NCBI GenBank assembly: GCA_905202255.1
Contig: CAJKRH010000006.1
Coordinates: forward strand, 1-60,922
Length of the DNA stretch: 60,922 nucleotides
Direction of reading: 5' to 3'
Origin: an uncultured Ruminococcus sp.
GTDB taxonomy: Bacteria > Bacillota > Clostridia > Oscillospirales > CAG-272
The notes beneath the pieces were generated by a model. The model saw nothing but the letters and a program-made list of their open reading frames with translations, made no database searches and had not been told where the DNA came from. Of the stretch, positions 17,727-26,781 are shown piece after piece (the first letter of the stretch is position 1; each line of letters starts with the position of its first letter). The translations under genes and the position numbers were made by a program.

Positions 17727-20351
17727 ATGAGCAAAAAGTATGTATACCTTTTCAGCGAAGGCGACGCTTCCATGCGTGAGCTTCTCGGCGGTAAAGGCGC
17801 GAACCTTGCGGAAATGACCAAGATCGGTCTTCCTGTTCCTCAGGGCTTTACCATTTCGACAGAGGCTTGTACTCAGTATTATGAGGACGGCAGACAGATC
17901 AACGACGAGATCCAGGCACAGATCATGGAATACATCGACAAGATGGAACATATCACCGGCAAGAAGTTCGGCGACCATGAGAATCCTCTGCTTGTATCGG
18001 TTCGTTCGGGTGCGCGTGCATCCATGCCCGGTATGATGGATACCATTCTTAACCTCGGTCTTAACGAAGAGGTTGTAGAGGTCATGGCAAAGAAGTCGGG
18101 CAACCCCAGATGGGCATATGACTGTTACAGAAGATTTATTCAGATGTACTCCGACGTCGTTATGGAAGTCGGCAAGAAGTACTTCGAGCAGCTCATCGAC
18201 GAGATGAAAGAAAAGAAGGGAGTTACCTTTGACGTAGAGCTTACCGCTGACGATCTTAAGGAACTCGCCGAACAGTTCAAGGCTGAATATAAGTCCAAGA
18301 TCGGCACAGACTTCCCGTCCGATCCTAAGGAACAGCTCATGGGCGCAATCAAGGCGGTATTCCGTTCTTGGGATAACCCCAGAGCAAACGTTTACAGACG
18401 TGACAACGATATTCCTTATTCATGGGGTACCGCAGTCAACGTACAGATGATGGCATTCGGTAATATGGGCGACGATTGCGGCACAGGCGTTGCGTTCACA
18501 CGTGATCCCGCTACCGGCGAAAAGAAGCTCATGGGCGAATTCCTTGTAAACGCACAGGGCGAAGACGTTGTTGCGGGCGTTCGTACTCCTATGAAGATTC
18601 AGGAAATGGAAAACAAGTTCCCCGAAGCTTTCAAGCAGTTCACCGAAGTCTGCAAGACTCTCGAAGACCATTATCACGATATGCAGGATATGGAGTTCAC
18701 CGTTGAAAACAAGAAGCTCTATATGCTCCAGACCAGAAACGGTAAGAGAACCGCACAGGCTGCTCTCAAGATCGCATGCGACCTCGTTGACGAGGGCATG
18801 AGAACCGAGCAGGAAGCTGTTCTTATGATTGACCCCCGTAACCTCGATACACTTCTCCATCCGCAGTTCGATGCCAAGGCTCTCAAGGCTACAAAGCCCC
18901 TCGGTCGCGGTCTCGGCGCATCTCCCGGTGCGGCTTGCGGTCAGGTAGTATTCACGGCAGAAGACGCAGAAGCATGGAAAGCCAAGGGCAAGAAAGTTGT
19001 CCTCGTTCGTCTTGAGACATCTCCCGAAGATATCACAGGTATGAAAGCCGCTCAGGGTATTCTCACCGTTCGCGGCGGTATGACAAGCCATGCAGCCGTT
19101 GTTGCCCGCGGTATGGGTAAGTGCTGCGTTTCCGGTTGCGGCGACATCTCCATGGATGAAGAAAACAAGAAGTTCACTCTCGCAGGCAAGACATTCCACG
19201 AGGGCGATGTTATCTCCATCGACGGTTCCACAGGTAATATCTACGGCGAGGCTATCCCCACTGTTGACGCTACAATAGCAGGCGAATTCGGCAGAATCAT
19301 GGCATGGGCTGACAAGTACAGAAAGCTCAAGGTTCGTACAAATGCCGATACTCCCACAGACGCAAAGAAAGCCCGTGAGCTCGGCGCAGAGGGCATCGGT
19401 CTCTGCCGTACAGAGCACATGTTCTTCGAGCCGGACAGAATCGCCGCTTTCCGCGAGATGATTTGCTCCGACACAGTAGAAGAGAGAGAAGCCGCTCTTG
19501 CTAAGATTCTTCCCATGCAGCAGAGCGATTTCGAAAAGCTCTATGAGGCTCTCGAGGGCTACCCTGTCGTTATCCGTTTCCTCGATCCCCCGCTCCATGA
19601 GTTTGTTCCCACAACAGAAGAAGATATTGCCCGCCTCGCAAAGGACCAGGGCAAGAGCGTTGAGAGAATCAAGGAAATCATCACTTCCCTCCATGAGTTC
19701 AACCCGATGATGGGTCACCGTGGCTGCCGTCTCGCCGTAACATACCCCGAGATTGCCACAATGCAGACAAGAGCCGTTATCCGTGCGGCTATCGCAGTTA
19801 AGAAGAATCATCCCGATTGGAATGTTGTTCCCGAGATCATGATTCCTCTCATAGGTGATGTAAAAGAGCTTAAGTATGTAAAGAAATTTGTAGTAGATGC
19901 CGCCGATGAGGAAATCAAGGCAGCAGGCAGCGACCTCAAGTACGAAGTAGGTACAATGATCGAAATTCCCCGTGCCGCTCTCACAGCTGATGAGATAGCC
20001 AAGGAAGCCGAATTCTTCTGCTTTGGCACAAACGACCTTACCCAGATGACATTCGGCTTCAGCCGTGATGACGCCGGTAAGTTCCTCGGTTCTTACTATG
20101 ATTCCAAGATTTATGAGAATGATCCTTTCGCTAAGCTCGACCAGATTGGCGTAGGTAAGCTCATGAAGATGGCTGTTGAACTCGGACGCAGTGTTCGTCC
20201 CGACCTCTCCTGCGGTATATGCGGTGAGCACGGCGGCGATCCTTCCTCCGTTGAGTTCTGCCACAAGATCGGCCTTGACTATGTATCATGCTCGCCCTTC
20301 CGCGTGCCGATAGCAAGACTTGCAGCAGCTCAGGCAGCTCTCCAGGACTGA
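17727..20351 (+). CDS. ppdK: pyruvate, phosphate dikinase
   Basis: An 874-residue enzyme interconverting pyruvate + ATP + Pi and PEP + AMP + PPi; in anaerobes it often runs toward ATP and pyruvate. The N-terminal nucleotide-binding domain begins YLFSEGDASMRELLGGKGAN. The swivelling domain carries the phosphorylated H455 in GGMTSHAAVVARG. The C-terminal PEP-binding barrel has GLCRTEHMFFE and CGICGEHGGDP. Full family length. Codon use looks like a highly expressed gene (many CTC, GGT/GGC, AAG and TCC), unlike its neighbours. It is a single gene with its own promoter and a strong bidirectional terminator. Confidence 0.98.
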   Translation: MSKKYVYLFSEGDASMRELLGGKGANLAEMTKIGLPVPQGFTISTEACTQYYEDGRQINDEIQAQIMEYIDKMEHITGKKFGDHENPLLVSVRSGARASMPGMMDTILNLGLNEEVVEVMAKKSGNPRWAYDCYRRFIQMYSDVVMEVGKKYFEQLIDEMKEKKGVTFDVELTADDLKELAEQFKAEYKSKIGTDFPSDPKEQLMGAIKAVFRSWDNPRANVYRRDNDIPYSWGTAVNVQMMAFGNMGDDCGTGVAFTRDPATGEKKLMGEFLVNAQGEDVVAGVRTPMKIQEMENKFPEAFKQFTEVCKTLEDHYHDMQDMEFTVENKKLYMLQTRNGKRTAQAALKIACDLVDEGMRTEQEAVLMIDPRNLDTLLHPQFDAKALKATKPLGRGLGASPGAACGQVVFTAEDAEAWKAKGKKVVLVRLETSPEDITGMKAAQGILTVRGGMTSHAAVVARGMGKCCVSGCGDISMDEENKKFTLAGKTFHEGDVISIDGSTGNIYGEAIPTVDATIAGEFGRIMAWADKYRKLKVRTNADTPTDAKKARELGAEGIGLCRTEHMFFEPDRIAAFREMICSDTVEEREAALAKILPMQQSDFEKLYEALEGYPVVIRFLDPPLHEFVPTTEEDIARLAKDQGKSVERIKEIITSLHEFNPMMGHRGCRLAVTYPEIATMQTRAVIRAAIAVKKNHPDWNVVPEIMIPLIGDVKELKYVKKFVVDAADEEIKAAGSDLKYEVGTMIEIPRAALTADEIAKEAEFFCFGTNDLTQMTFGFSRDDAGKFLGSYYDSKIYENDPFAKLDQIGVGKLMKMAVELGRSVRPDLSCGICGEHGGDPSSVEFCHKIGLDYVSCSPFRVPIARLAAAQAALQD

Positions 20352-20377
20352 TTTTCTCGGTAATATAAAATAATGAT

Positions 20378-20415
20378 AAAAAGGCATGGAATCCGAGGAT
20401 TCCATGCCTTTTTGC
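20378..20415. terminator. bidirectional terminator
   Basis: A 16-bp perfect stem (AAAAAGGCATGGAATC and its complement) with a CGAG loop and flanking A and T runs, between the converging ppdK and membrane-protein genes. Confidence 0.92.
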
Positions 20416-21408
20416 TTATGTTATTGATTTGAAATTTTCCGTAACATCTGAAAGCATCGCGGCGCTTTCGCCGAAACTTCGCATGAGAGATTCTCTGTCG
20501 GGAAAAAACTCCGAGTGATGCACCGTCGCAAGCGAAAACCTGCAAATGCTTGCCGTGTTCATCTCTTCGATTGTGTAATAAAATTCGCCCGCCGGCACCT
20601 TTGCGATGCAGATGCGACACATATTTTCATCGCGATATACATTGACAATATTGCCGGAAAAAAGCGGTGTATTGTAAAATGTGCTGTTTCTCAGCCCCTC
20701 GACGGCAATGCATCTCTCCAAATCATCCCTTTCTATAAGAGTGCTGCACAGCATAACAGCCGCAAGCATTCCGACAAGCGACACCATAAATATCGCAAAG
20801 CAAATCCAAGCCTTTTGCGTAAATTCGTCGTCTTTTCCGACCGTGGTGGCACTGCACGCTATGGTTATGACTATAAATACAATCGCAGACAGCACCATCG
20901 CAGCAACATGTGGCTTCAGCCTGTAATTTGCTCTGTCATAACTTTCAATCAGCTCTTCTCTGCTCTTGCCTTGCCTTTTGTTTCTCTTCGGAGAGCTCAG
21001 GTAAAGAGCAAGTCTATGAGCGTTTTCAAGGCAGGAGAAATCGTATCTTTTGCCGTTTGCCTTGACCGTCAGCTCGCGCCTCATATAATCGCCGCACATG
21101 GCAAATTCCACATCGTCAAGCCCGCATTCAAGTCGCTTGCCGAAACTGCTCTTTGCCGAGATGCGCCCGTTTTCGATTTTTATATATTCGCCCGATTTCG
21201 ATAAAATATTGCCGATGCCGAATATGATACAAATAAACCCCAACACAATAAATGCCGCGAAAATCGCAAAGTCACTGCTTGTCGCTTCATTCTCTGCAAG
21301 CGCCCAAATCATAATCACGGAAAAAGAAGCCGCGCAGACAACGCCGATAAAAGCTAAAATACACGCCCATATGTAATCATTGATACGCCTTTTGAAAATC
21401 CCCTCCAT
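20416..21408 (-). CDS. four-helix membrane protein of unknown function
   Basis: A 330-residue protein starting at MEGIFKRRINDYIW with GAGGA before the ATG at 21408; a longer upstream frame has no start signal. Two helices near residues 10-65 precede a short soluble domain (GEYIKIENGRISAKSSFGK). Two more helices (HVAAMVLSAIVFIVITIA and WICFAIFMVSLVGMLAAVM) come next, then a C-terminal soluble domain containing RVEG-like beta sequence and many Cys, Met and Phe. The helix pair/PH-like alternation resembles small bacterial membrane proteins with PH-like domains, but I do not recognise a family. It is a lone gene. Confidence 0.6.
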   Translation of the reverse strand: MEGIFKRRINDYIWACILAFIGVVCAASFSVIMIWALAENEATSSDFAIFAAFIVLGFICIIFGIGNILSKSGEYIKIENGRISAKSSFGKRLECGLDDVEFAMCGDYMRRELTVKANGKRYDFSCLENAHRLALYLSSPKRNKRQGKSREELIESYDRANYRLKPHVAAMVLSAIVFIVITIACSATTVGKDDEFTQKAWICFAIFMVSLVGMLAAVMLCSTLIERDDLERCIAVEGLRNSTFYNTPLFSGNIVNVYRDENMCRICIAKVPAGEFYYTIEEMNTASICRFSLATVHHSEFFPDRESLMRSFGESAAMLSDVTENFKSIT

Positions 21409-21574
21409 AGCTTCCTCGCAAGTAAAAACTTTTTGTGATATCAGTATAACCGCAAAATCCGAAAAAGTCAAGTGAAGCAGAAAGCGCAAGCGAAAATATA
21501 GTTTTGAGCATCGCTTTTTAGTGACCGCATTTTGACCGCAGAACATGGTCAAAATGCGTGGAAATCGGGATAGG

Positions 21575-21615
21575 AGAAAGTGAAAAATGAAGAGTGAAAA
21601 GTGAAAAAGGAAAAA
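21575..21615. repeat. GTGAAAA-type simple repeat beside tRNA-Ser
   Basis: A short degenerate run of GTGAAAA/GTGAAGA units directly beyond the tRNA-Ser terminator. A cleaner version sits beside the Tyr-Thr tRNA pair at 26911. Confidence 0.5.
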
Positions 21616-21642
21616 GAAAAGTCGCCTCTGGCGACTTTTCTT
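21614..21642 (-). terminator. terminator of the tRNA-Ser pair
   Basis: AAAAGTCGCC and GGCGACTTTT arms with a TCT loop, directly behind tRNA-Ser(GCT) on the minus strand. Confidence 0.8.
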
Positions 21643-21644
21643 TT

Positions 21645-21739
21645 TGGCGGAGAAGGAGAGATTTGAACTCTCGCGCCGGGTTAAATCCGACCTACACCCT
21701 TAGCAGGGGCGCCTCTTCGGCCAACTTGAGTACTTCTCC
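21645..21739 (-). tRNA. tRNA-Ser (anticodon GCT)
   Basis: A 95-base gene with encoded CCA. The acceptor GGAGAAG pairs with CTTCTCC and the discriminator is G. The anticodon loop is CTGCTAA. A long variable arm follows, as expected for serine, and the T loop is TTCAAAT. Reads AGC/AGT. Confidence 0.95.
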
Positions 21740-21756
21740 GAATTAAAAAATATATA

Positions 21757-21845
21757 TGGCGGAGGGAGTGGGATTCGAACCCACGCGGGGTTGCCCCCAA
21801 ACGGTTTTCAAGACCGCCTCGTTATGACCGCTTCGATATCCCTCC
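21757..21845 (-). tRNA. tRNA-Ser (anticodon TGA)
   Basis: An 89-base gene with encoded CCA. The acceptor GGAGGGA pairs with TCCCTCC and the anticodon stem-loop is CGGTCTTGAAAACCG. It has a long variable arm and T loop TTCGAAT. Its 5' 26 bases plus upstream flank are duplicated at 22032-22071. Confidence 0.95.
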
Positions 21846-21994
21846 GTATTGAAAACGGGTTTTATTCAGCTGTTTCCTCGGATTGAAATATTGAAATCGT
21901 CATAACTTCGGCTCCTGCCCTTCCGAAAATATAGTCGCATCGCGCGTGCGGTAAACCTCACTTCCGATACTCCTTATTTTCGTTACACGCTTGC

Positions 21995-22020
21995 AAAAAC
22001 GATATAACATATCGTTTTTT
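21995..22020 (-). terminator. A/T-rich perfect hairpin
   Basis: AAAAACGATAT and ATATCGTTTTT, 11 bp with a 3-base loop. On the minus strand it lies between the tRNA promoter and the intact tRNA-Ser genes. It could terminate or pause transcription. Confidence 0.4.
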
Positions 22021-22031
22021 CTGCGCTCACC

Positions 22032-22071
22032 CGTTATGACCGCTTCGATATCCCTCCGTATTGAAAACGGG
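22032..22071 (-). repeat. partial copy of the tRNA-Ser(TGA) 5' region
   Basis: A 40-bp exact copy of 21820-21859: 14 bases of upstream flank plus the first 26 bases of the tRNA (acceptor and D arm). It then diverges. The two copies are direct repeats 212 bp apart. A truncated tRNA would be transcribed. Confidence 0.9.
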
Positions 22072-22121
22072 CTCGCGGCTGTCAGACGCAAAAAGAACCT
22101 GCCGTTTCACAGCGCTTTATC

Positions 22122-22150
22122 ATGATACCATGTTTTTGGCAAAAAGTCAA
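22122..22150 (-). promoter_or_regulatory. promoter toward the tRNA-Ser genes
   Basis: TTGACT (plus 22145-22150), 17-bp spacer, TATCAT (plus 22122-22127). Confidence 0.7.
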
Positions 22151-22226
22151 TATATTTTTTGAAAATAAACAAAAATGTTACCGATTTTATTTTTCATTGT
22201 GTTGCGGCTTTATTGCTCTGTTTTTA

Positions 22227-22255
22227 TTGACAAAACAGAAGAAAAATGCTATTAT
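22227..22255 (+). promoter_or_regulatory. promoter of the CvpA-like gene
   Basis: TTGACA 22227-22232, 17-bp spacer, TGC-TATTAT with -10 at 22250-22255. It excludes in-frame starts further upstream. Confidence 0.8.
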
Positions 22256-22291
22256 CTAAATATTGAATATATTGTTAAGGAAGTTACATTT

Positions 22292-23908
22292 ATGACATGG
22301 TTTATATTTTTCTTTTTGACCGCGTTGCTTATCGGAATAGAGCTGCTTCTTGCATGGAAAAGACCGCTTATTCTGCAAGGCATCCGCGCAGCGTCGCATA
22401 TTCTCTCGGCTGTGGCGGCATTTTTCATCACAAAAGCCTGCTCTGCCCCGCTTGCAAAAGCATTTGCAAATCTCCCGTTCATCGCCGAGATGGGTAAAAA
22501 CGATGTCGAAAACGCGCAGATAAAAGAACTTGTTTCAAACTCGTCTCCGATTGCCTCCGCAATAGTTTCTCCTGCCGCTTTTCTGCTCATATGGATTTTA
22601 ACAGGCATAGTTTTCTACATAATCTACAAAATAATCGCCATAGCGCTGACAAAGAAAATGAAGCTCGGCGAATGTCAGACAAAACCCGGAAGCCGCGCCG
22701 CATCAATGATTATCGGCGGCTTTACGGCAATCCTCATAAGCTTTACCGTATGGATGCCCATCTCGGGCTATGTAATGACGGCAGATAACATGACAGATGC
22801 CGTTATTGCCGATATCGAAAGCGGAAAATATGACATTTCGGAAGATACGGTGCAGGCGGCAAAAAAGGTTCACAGATTTGTATCGGCAGAGTCTTCATCT
22901 TTCCGGTTTATAAACAGTATTACGAATTTTGCTTTCCGCGGACTTACAAGCTATAAGATATGCGGTGAAAAAGATAATGTTTACCATGATTTTCCGATAG
23001 CTGCCGATGCTTTTCTCGATACTTTCAAGCCGCTGAAAGACCTCCTCTCGGAGATTGCTCAGGATGTTAACAAAAGCATAGATAATCTCAGCTTTGAAGC
23101 TTTTTCCGATGAGGATATTCAGAAACTACGCGATATTGCGGGCGAGCTCAATCGTTCTCTGGCATATAAAAGCTCTGTCGCATATATTCTCCTTGGTATG
23201 TCCGAGGCGGTGCATGACGATAACGACTACATTTCGATAAAGCTCCTGCTCGACACAAGCGGTGAATATTCCGAGCAGAAAGTCAAAATAAACGACTTCA
23301 TCAGAACAATCGCAAAAGCATTTGCAGAAACAAAGCCTGATACGGTATGCGCCGATCTGAACAGATTTGCCGATATAATACGCGATGTCCGCGATACTGC
23401 AGATGTCGTTACTCTTATTTCCGGCAAAGAGATAGATTTCTATCAAACCGATGTCAGAGCAATGTTTGAAAACATAAATCCGGATTCTTCCGAAGCCGTC
23501 GCCGATGCGATAGCAATTCTCGCGGAAGCCGTCCCCGATAGCCACAGGAATATCCGCGGCAGTACGATGCTCATATCCGATGTTTACCGCATAATGGGAC
23601 AGGCGAAAAGCGACTCCTCCGTTTCCGATAAAGAATACAAAAAAGAAACGGATTCCATAGTAAATATCGTATCCATAGCAACGGAGGACGACCGCGATGA
23701 GCAGGAAATGCTGAAAATTTATGCCGATTCCAAGGTTATGCCGACAGCCGCAAAAGACGCTGTGGCAAGAGGGGATGAGGCGATATTCGGCATATCCGAC
23801 GATTATATGAAAACGCTCGAAGAAGAATTTGCAAAATATATTTCCGAAAACGGCTCAAGCGACGAAATTTCCGCTCTGGCACAGCTTTTCGGCGTAAAAC
23901 TCGATTGA
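22292..23908 (+). CDS. membrane protein with CvpA-like N-terminus
   Basis: A 538-residue protein beginning MTWFIFFFLTALLIGIELLL. Four helices in the first 165 residues, arranged with short loops and GFTAILISFTVW, resemble CvpA-type membrane domains. The remaining 370 residues form a soluble, mostly helical, acidic domain with many Asp and Ser and no recognised motif. ATG at 22292 has AAGGAAG 8 bases upstream; the promoter lies inside the longer open frame, so earlier Met codons are unlikely. A HAD phosphatase gene follows after 34 bp. The CvpA resemblance is moderate and gives no specific function. Confidence 0.6.
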   Translation: MTWFIFFFLTALLIGIELLLAWKRPLILQGIRAASHILSAVAAFFITKACSAPLAKAFANLPFIAEMGKNDVENAQIKELVSNSSPIASAIVSPAAFLLIWILTGIVFYIIYKIIAIALTKKMKLGECQTKPGSRAASMIIGGFTAILISFTVWMPISGYVMTADNMTDAVIADIESGKYDISEDTVQAAKKVHRFVSAESSSFRFINSITNFAFRGLTSYKICGEKDNVYHDFPIAADAFLDTFKPLKDLLSEIAQDVNKSIDNLSFEAFSDEDIQKLRDIAGELNRSLAYKSSVAYILLGMSEAVHDDNDYISIKLLLDTSGEYSEQKVKINDFIRTIAKAFAETKPDTVCADLNRFADIIRDVRDTADVVTLISGKEIDFYQTDVRAMFENINPDSSEAVADAIAILAEAVPDSHRNIRGSTMLISDVYRIMGQAKSDSSVSDKEYKKETDSIVNIVSIATEDDRDEQEMLKIYADSKVMPTAAKDAVARGDEAIFGISDDYMKTLEEEFAKYISENGSSDEISALAQLFGVKLD

Positions 23909-23942
23909 TTTTATAAACTTTACATATGGGGGGAAAATAAAA

Positions 23943-24653
23943 ATGATAAAGCTTCTTGCATTTGACCTTGACGGCACACTGACCTGTCACAAAACGCCGC
24001 TCTGCGAGGAAAACAGAAAGGCGCTCGAAGCGCTCGGCAAAAAATACAAGCTGCTCATGGTAGGCGCGGGAAACTGCCGCCGCATATTTGAGCAGATGGG
24101 CAGATTTCCGATTGATATAATCGGAAACTACGGCATGCAGTATGCCGAATACAATGCCGCAACAGGCGACCTCGAGACAAAAGAGGATAATGTTATGCCC
24201 TGCGACAGAGAGTCATGCGAAGCGCGCGTGGCTATGCTCCGCAAAGAGCATGGATTCACGGAATACGCAGGCGACAGCGTTGAATTTCATGCTTCCGGCT
24301 GCGTTACATTTGCCATACTCGGCACAAAGGCGAAGATTGAGGACAAGCTTGCCTTTGACCCGGACAGAAGTCGTCGCCGCGCAATATACGATGAGGTTTG
24401 CAAAGTATTCTCCGACTACAATGTATTTGTCGGCGGTTCTTCTTCATTTGATATGGCGCCCGCTCCCTATAATAAGTATTATGCGCTCGCAAAATACTGC
24501 AAGGAGCGCGGCATAGCGCATGACGAGGTGATTTTTGTAGGCGACGACTACGGACTCGGCGGCAATGACGAATCGGTCTACAAATCCGATTTTGGCTTCC
24601 TCACGATAGATGACTACCATGATTTCCCGAAAGTAGTAGCTTCCCTGCTTTAA
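23943..24653 (+). CDS. HAD-superfamily hydrolase (HAD-IIB, phosphomannomutase-like)
   Basis: A 236-residue cytosolic phosphatase or phosphomutase. It begins with LLAFDLDGTLT (D9 and D11 catalytic). The cap-containing middle has DIIGNYGMQYAEY, and the C-terminus carries VIFVGDDYGLGGNDESVY, the metal-binding motif with GGND as in eukaryotic-type phosphomannomutase and Cof-type phosphatases. A G-rich site (GGGGGG) precedes the ATG. It follows the CvpA-like gene closely and ends before a strong terminator, so the two probably form an operon. Substrate unknown. Confidence 0.85.
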   Translation: MIKLLAFDLDGTLTCHKTPLCEENRKALEALGKKYKLLMVGAGNCRRIFEQMGRFPIDIIGNYGMQYAEYNAATGDLETKEDNVMPCDRESCEARVAMLRKEHGFTEYAGDSVEFHASGCVTFAILGTKAKIEDKLAFDPDRSRRRAIYDEVCKVFSDYNVFVGGSSSFDMAPAPYNKYYALAKYCKERGIAHDEVIFVGDDYGLGGNDESVYKSDFGFLTIDDYHDFPKVVASLL

Positions 24654-24664
24654 AATGAAATTTT

Positions 24665-24706
24665 AAAATGCGGTAAATCCGATTTTGGATTTACCGCATT
24701 TTTCTT
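24665..24706. terminator. strong terminator
   Basis: A 16-bp perfect stem AAAATGCGGTAAATCC with a 6-base loop, ending in TTTTTCTTT, between convergent genes. Confidence 0.9.
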
Positions 24707-24767
24707 TCAGTCACAGTCTGTATTTGCCGCAAATATAATTATAAAAAGTCAAGCCCGTAGCCGCAAC

Positions 24768-26198
24768 TCATTCAAGCTTGTCCGAATTTGCGAATATCAC
24801 TTTATATGACTTGAAAGCATTCTGTATTATATCAAGCTGTCCGCCGAGTTTTTCGATAGTGTTTATATCCACCTTTTGAAAATCGAAATCGCCGATATTG
24901 ATATTGACTATTCCTATCGTTCTGGGAAGCACTGCATCGCTCGCGATAAGCTGATAGAATCCGATACCGTTGATGGCGAGGGCTTCCGCCTGTATCGTCA
25001 GGGTTCCATTAGTTTTGTTTTTGAGATAGAGATAAAGATTAGCCTGACTTGACGAAGCGGAACTTTTCTTTATAAAGCGATAATACAGCGCACAGTTTGA
25101 ATCCTCAAAAAGCTTGTTTTTCTCATTGAAATCCGTGGGGATGCCGCCTGTTCCGAGCTTATCGACTCTGACATTTGTGCAGATTGCGGTGTCATAGACA
25201 GTCATCGTAGCGTCGTCAAGTATTCGGAACTGACCGCCGACATACTCGATATTATCGACATCGACAAGGGATGAATCAAATTCGTTTATATAAAGACTTA
25301 TCTCTCCCACGGTGCGCGAAATCACATTATAACTCATGCTGATATCGTTGAAGCAATAGCCGTTGAGCGAGATGGCGTCCGCCTGAATTATCATGGTTTT
25401 GCTCGTCTTGTTTTCGACATTGAAGAAAAGCTCAAGACGAGTGCCGTCACTTCTGACTTTCTTTACTCTTCTGTATGTGATTCTGACGGTATTTCCGTCA
25501 TAGATGACCGCATTGTAAAAATAACCGCAGACCTTGCATTTGCCGTTTTCCATGGTGTGCGGCAGAGCCTCGCCGTCCGTTTTGCCGCAAACCGTACACT
25601 TCTTCGGAGAAGCGCAGGTTGCCTCCTGCCATTTGTGCTCGAGCGCGGGAATCACCTGCTGCGCTGTGAAAACCTCGCCGCAGACCGAGCAGTGACTGCC
25701 CTCAGTCTTGCCTGCGGCAGCGCATGATGCCGCTATAGCCCTGTCGGTCACCTTTTTGTGTCCCTCTGCCTTTATCGCGCGCGTCTCTTTCTCGCCGCAG
25801 GAGCAGACTCTCTCGTCTTCTCCGTCCTCTGTGCAGCTAACCTTTTTCACCTGCGTCCAGTCGCCGAAATTATGTCCCGTCGCTTTGATAATCTGCGTTT
25901 CTTTTTCTCCGCAGTGGCAGGTTCTTTCCCTGAGCCCGTCTTCCGTGCAGGTCACTTCCCTTGCCGTTTCCCATTCGCCGAAGCTGTGACCCGTGGCATT
26001 AAGCACCTCGGTCTCTTTTTCTCCGCACTCGCATACTCTTTCGCGCAAGCCGTTTTTCCTGCATGTAGCCTCGCTTATAACGCGCCAATCGCCGAAAGCA
26101 TGAGTATGATACGGGTCTTTCATGCCGCACGAAGCAAGAAAGGCGCAGACAAATATCGCGGCAGCAAGAAGAAGCCGCTTTATGACTGATTTTTTCAT
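24768..26198 (-). CDS. lipoprotein with tandem Cys-rich repeats and two beta domains
   Basis: A 476-residue surface lipoprotein with lipobox LASC (C24). Residues 34-146 hold three near-identical 37-residue repeats of the form H-x-FG-[DE]-W ... C-x3-G ... R-x-C-x-CGEKET, followed by two or three diverged units with CSVCGE, CTVCGK and CKVCG. Paired cysteines suggest small metal-binding or disulfide modules. From about 229 there are two copies of a roughly 115-residue beta-rich domain sharing NKTSKTMIIQADAISLNG-like cores and RTVG/RTIG-I motifs. There is no enzyme motif. It is probably a cell-surface binding protein; the ligand is unknown. Confidence 0.7.
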   Translation of the reverse strand: MKKSVIKRLLLAAAIFVCAFLASCGMKDPYHTHAFGDWRVISEATCRKNGLRERVCECGEKETEVLNATGHSFGEWETAREVTCTEDGLRERTCHCGEKETQIIKATGHNFGDWTQVKKVSCTEDGEDERVCSCGEKETRAIKAEGHKKVTDRAIAASCAAAGKTEGSHCSVCGEVFTAQQVIPALEHKWQEATCASPKKCTVCGKTDGEALPHTMENGKCKVCGYFYNAVIYDGNTVRITYRRVKKVRSDGTRLELFFNVENKTSKTMIIQADAISLNGYCFNDISMSYNVISRTVGEISLYINEFDSSLVDVDNIEYVGGQFRILDDATMTVYDTAICTNVRVDKLGTGGIPTDFNEKNKLFEDSNCALYYRFIKKSSASSSQANLYLYLKNKTNGTLTIQAEALAINGIGFYQLIASDAVLPRTIGIVNINIGDFDFQKVDINTIEKLGGQLDIIQNAFKSYKVIFANSDKLE

Positions 26199-26229
26199 AG
26201 TAAAAATTTCCTCTCTTCCGTAAATTTAT

Positions 26230-26781
26230 TTAAAGGTCAAAATGCTTTTTTATAATCTCCGCTGCCTCGGCGGGAGAAAGATTTGTATTGTCAAGCCGCA
26301 GATAGTTTTCAAAAGGAAGCTCCCCGGGCAGGCTCACGAGGCGATATTTCGCATCCTCGCGAAGCATCCGCGCTTCGGAAACCGCCGTATCGCGCTTTGA
26401 AGCCTTGTTCTGCAGGCGATTTTCCGTTTTGTTGCGTTCGATTCTCACGGCGGTGTCGGCTATCAGCTCGACATAGTATACCTTGCCGCCCGTAGCCTCA
26501 AATTCCGCGGCAACGCCTGCGACATAATCCCAATCGGACTGCATATCGAAAGCCCACATGAAAGTAAATATCATGCCGTGATGCGAAGTTTTCATATATT
26601 CTCTGAAAACAACTTCGCGCAGTCCTGCGACAGCAGCGGGATTAAATTCTCCGAATATCTCAATCACGGGCTCTATCATCATATGGTTATGAAAAAGGCG
26701 GAAGTCCGTTATTTTCATCAGCTCCTGCCCTACCGTCATCTTGCCGACGGCGCCCGCGCCGAAAATCAGTACAAGGTCCAT
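26230..26781 (-). CDS. P-loop nucleotide-binding (kinase-like) protein
   Basis: A 183-residue protein with MDLVLIFGAGAVGKMTVG, a variant Walker A. Later Arg-rich segments (RIERNKTENRLQNKASKR) look like the lid of small-molecule kinases of the shikimate/AAA_33 type. It starts at 26781 with GGGAGG 8 bases upstream; an earlier Met is rejected for lack of a site. It is a lone gene, 31 bp from the Cys-rich lipoprotein. Substrate unknown. Confidence 0.7.
   Translation of the reverse strand: MDLVLIFGAGAVGKMTVGQELMKITDFRLFHNHMMIEPVIEIFGEFNPAAVAGLREVVFREYMKTSHHGMIFTFMWAFDMQSDWDYVAGVAAEFEATGGKVYYVELIADTAVRIERNKTENRLQNKASKRDTAVSEARMLREDAKYRLVSLPGELPFENYLRLDNTNLSPAEAAEIIKKHFDL

Larger units (their letters stand above)
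21846..22291. other. 446-bp region upstream of the tRNA-Ser pair
   Basis: It contains a partial tRNA-Ser copy, an A/T hairpin at 21995-22020, the leftward tRNA promoter and the rightward promoter of the next gene. A 32-codon frame preceded by AAGGAG between the repeats has no recognisable product. Otherwise nothing. Confidence 0.6.

Noticed and set aside
18420..20264. 614-codon open frame antisense to ppdK
   Set aside because: The stop-free antisense frame follows from the strong codon bias of ppdK. There is no ribosome site, promoter or domain.
20352..20416. Possible compositional boundary near 20.4 kb
   Set aside because: Codon style seems to differ slightly between the left and right parts, but I cannot compute it, and ppdK expression bias alone could give the impression.
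21860..22031. SRP (scRNA) gene, which often sits near tRNA-Ser in Firmicutes
   Set aside because: A CGGAAGGGCAGG-like stretch is present, but the conserved SRP helix 8 core and long pairing are not.
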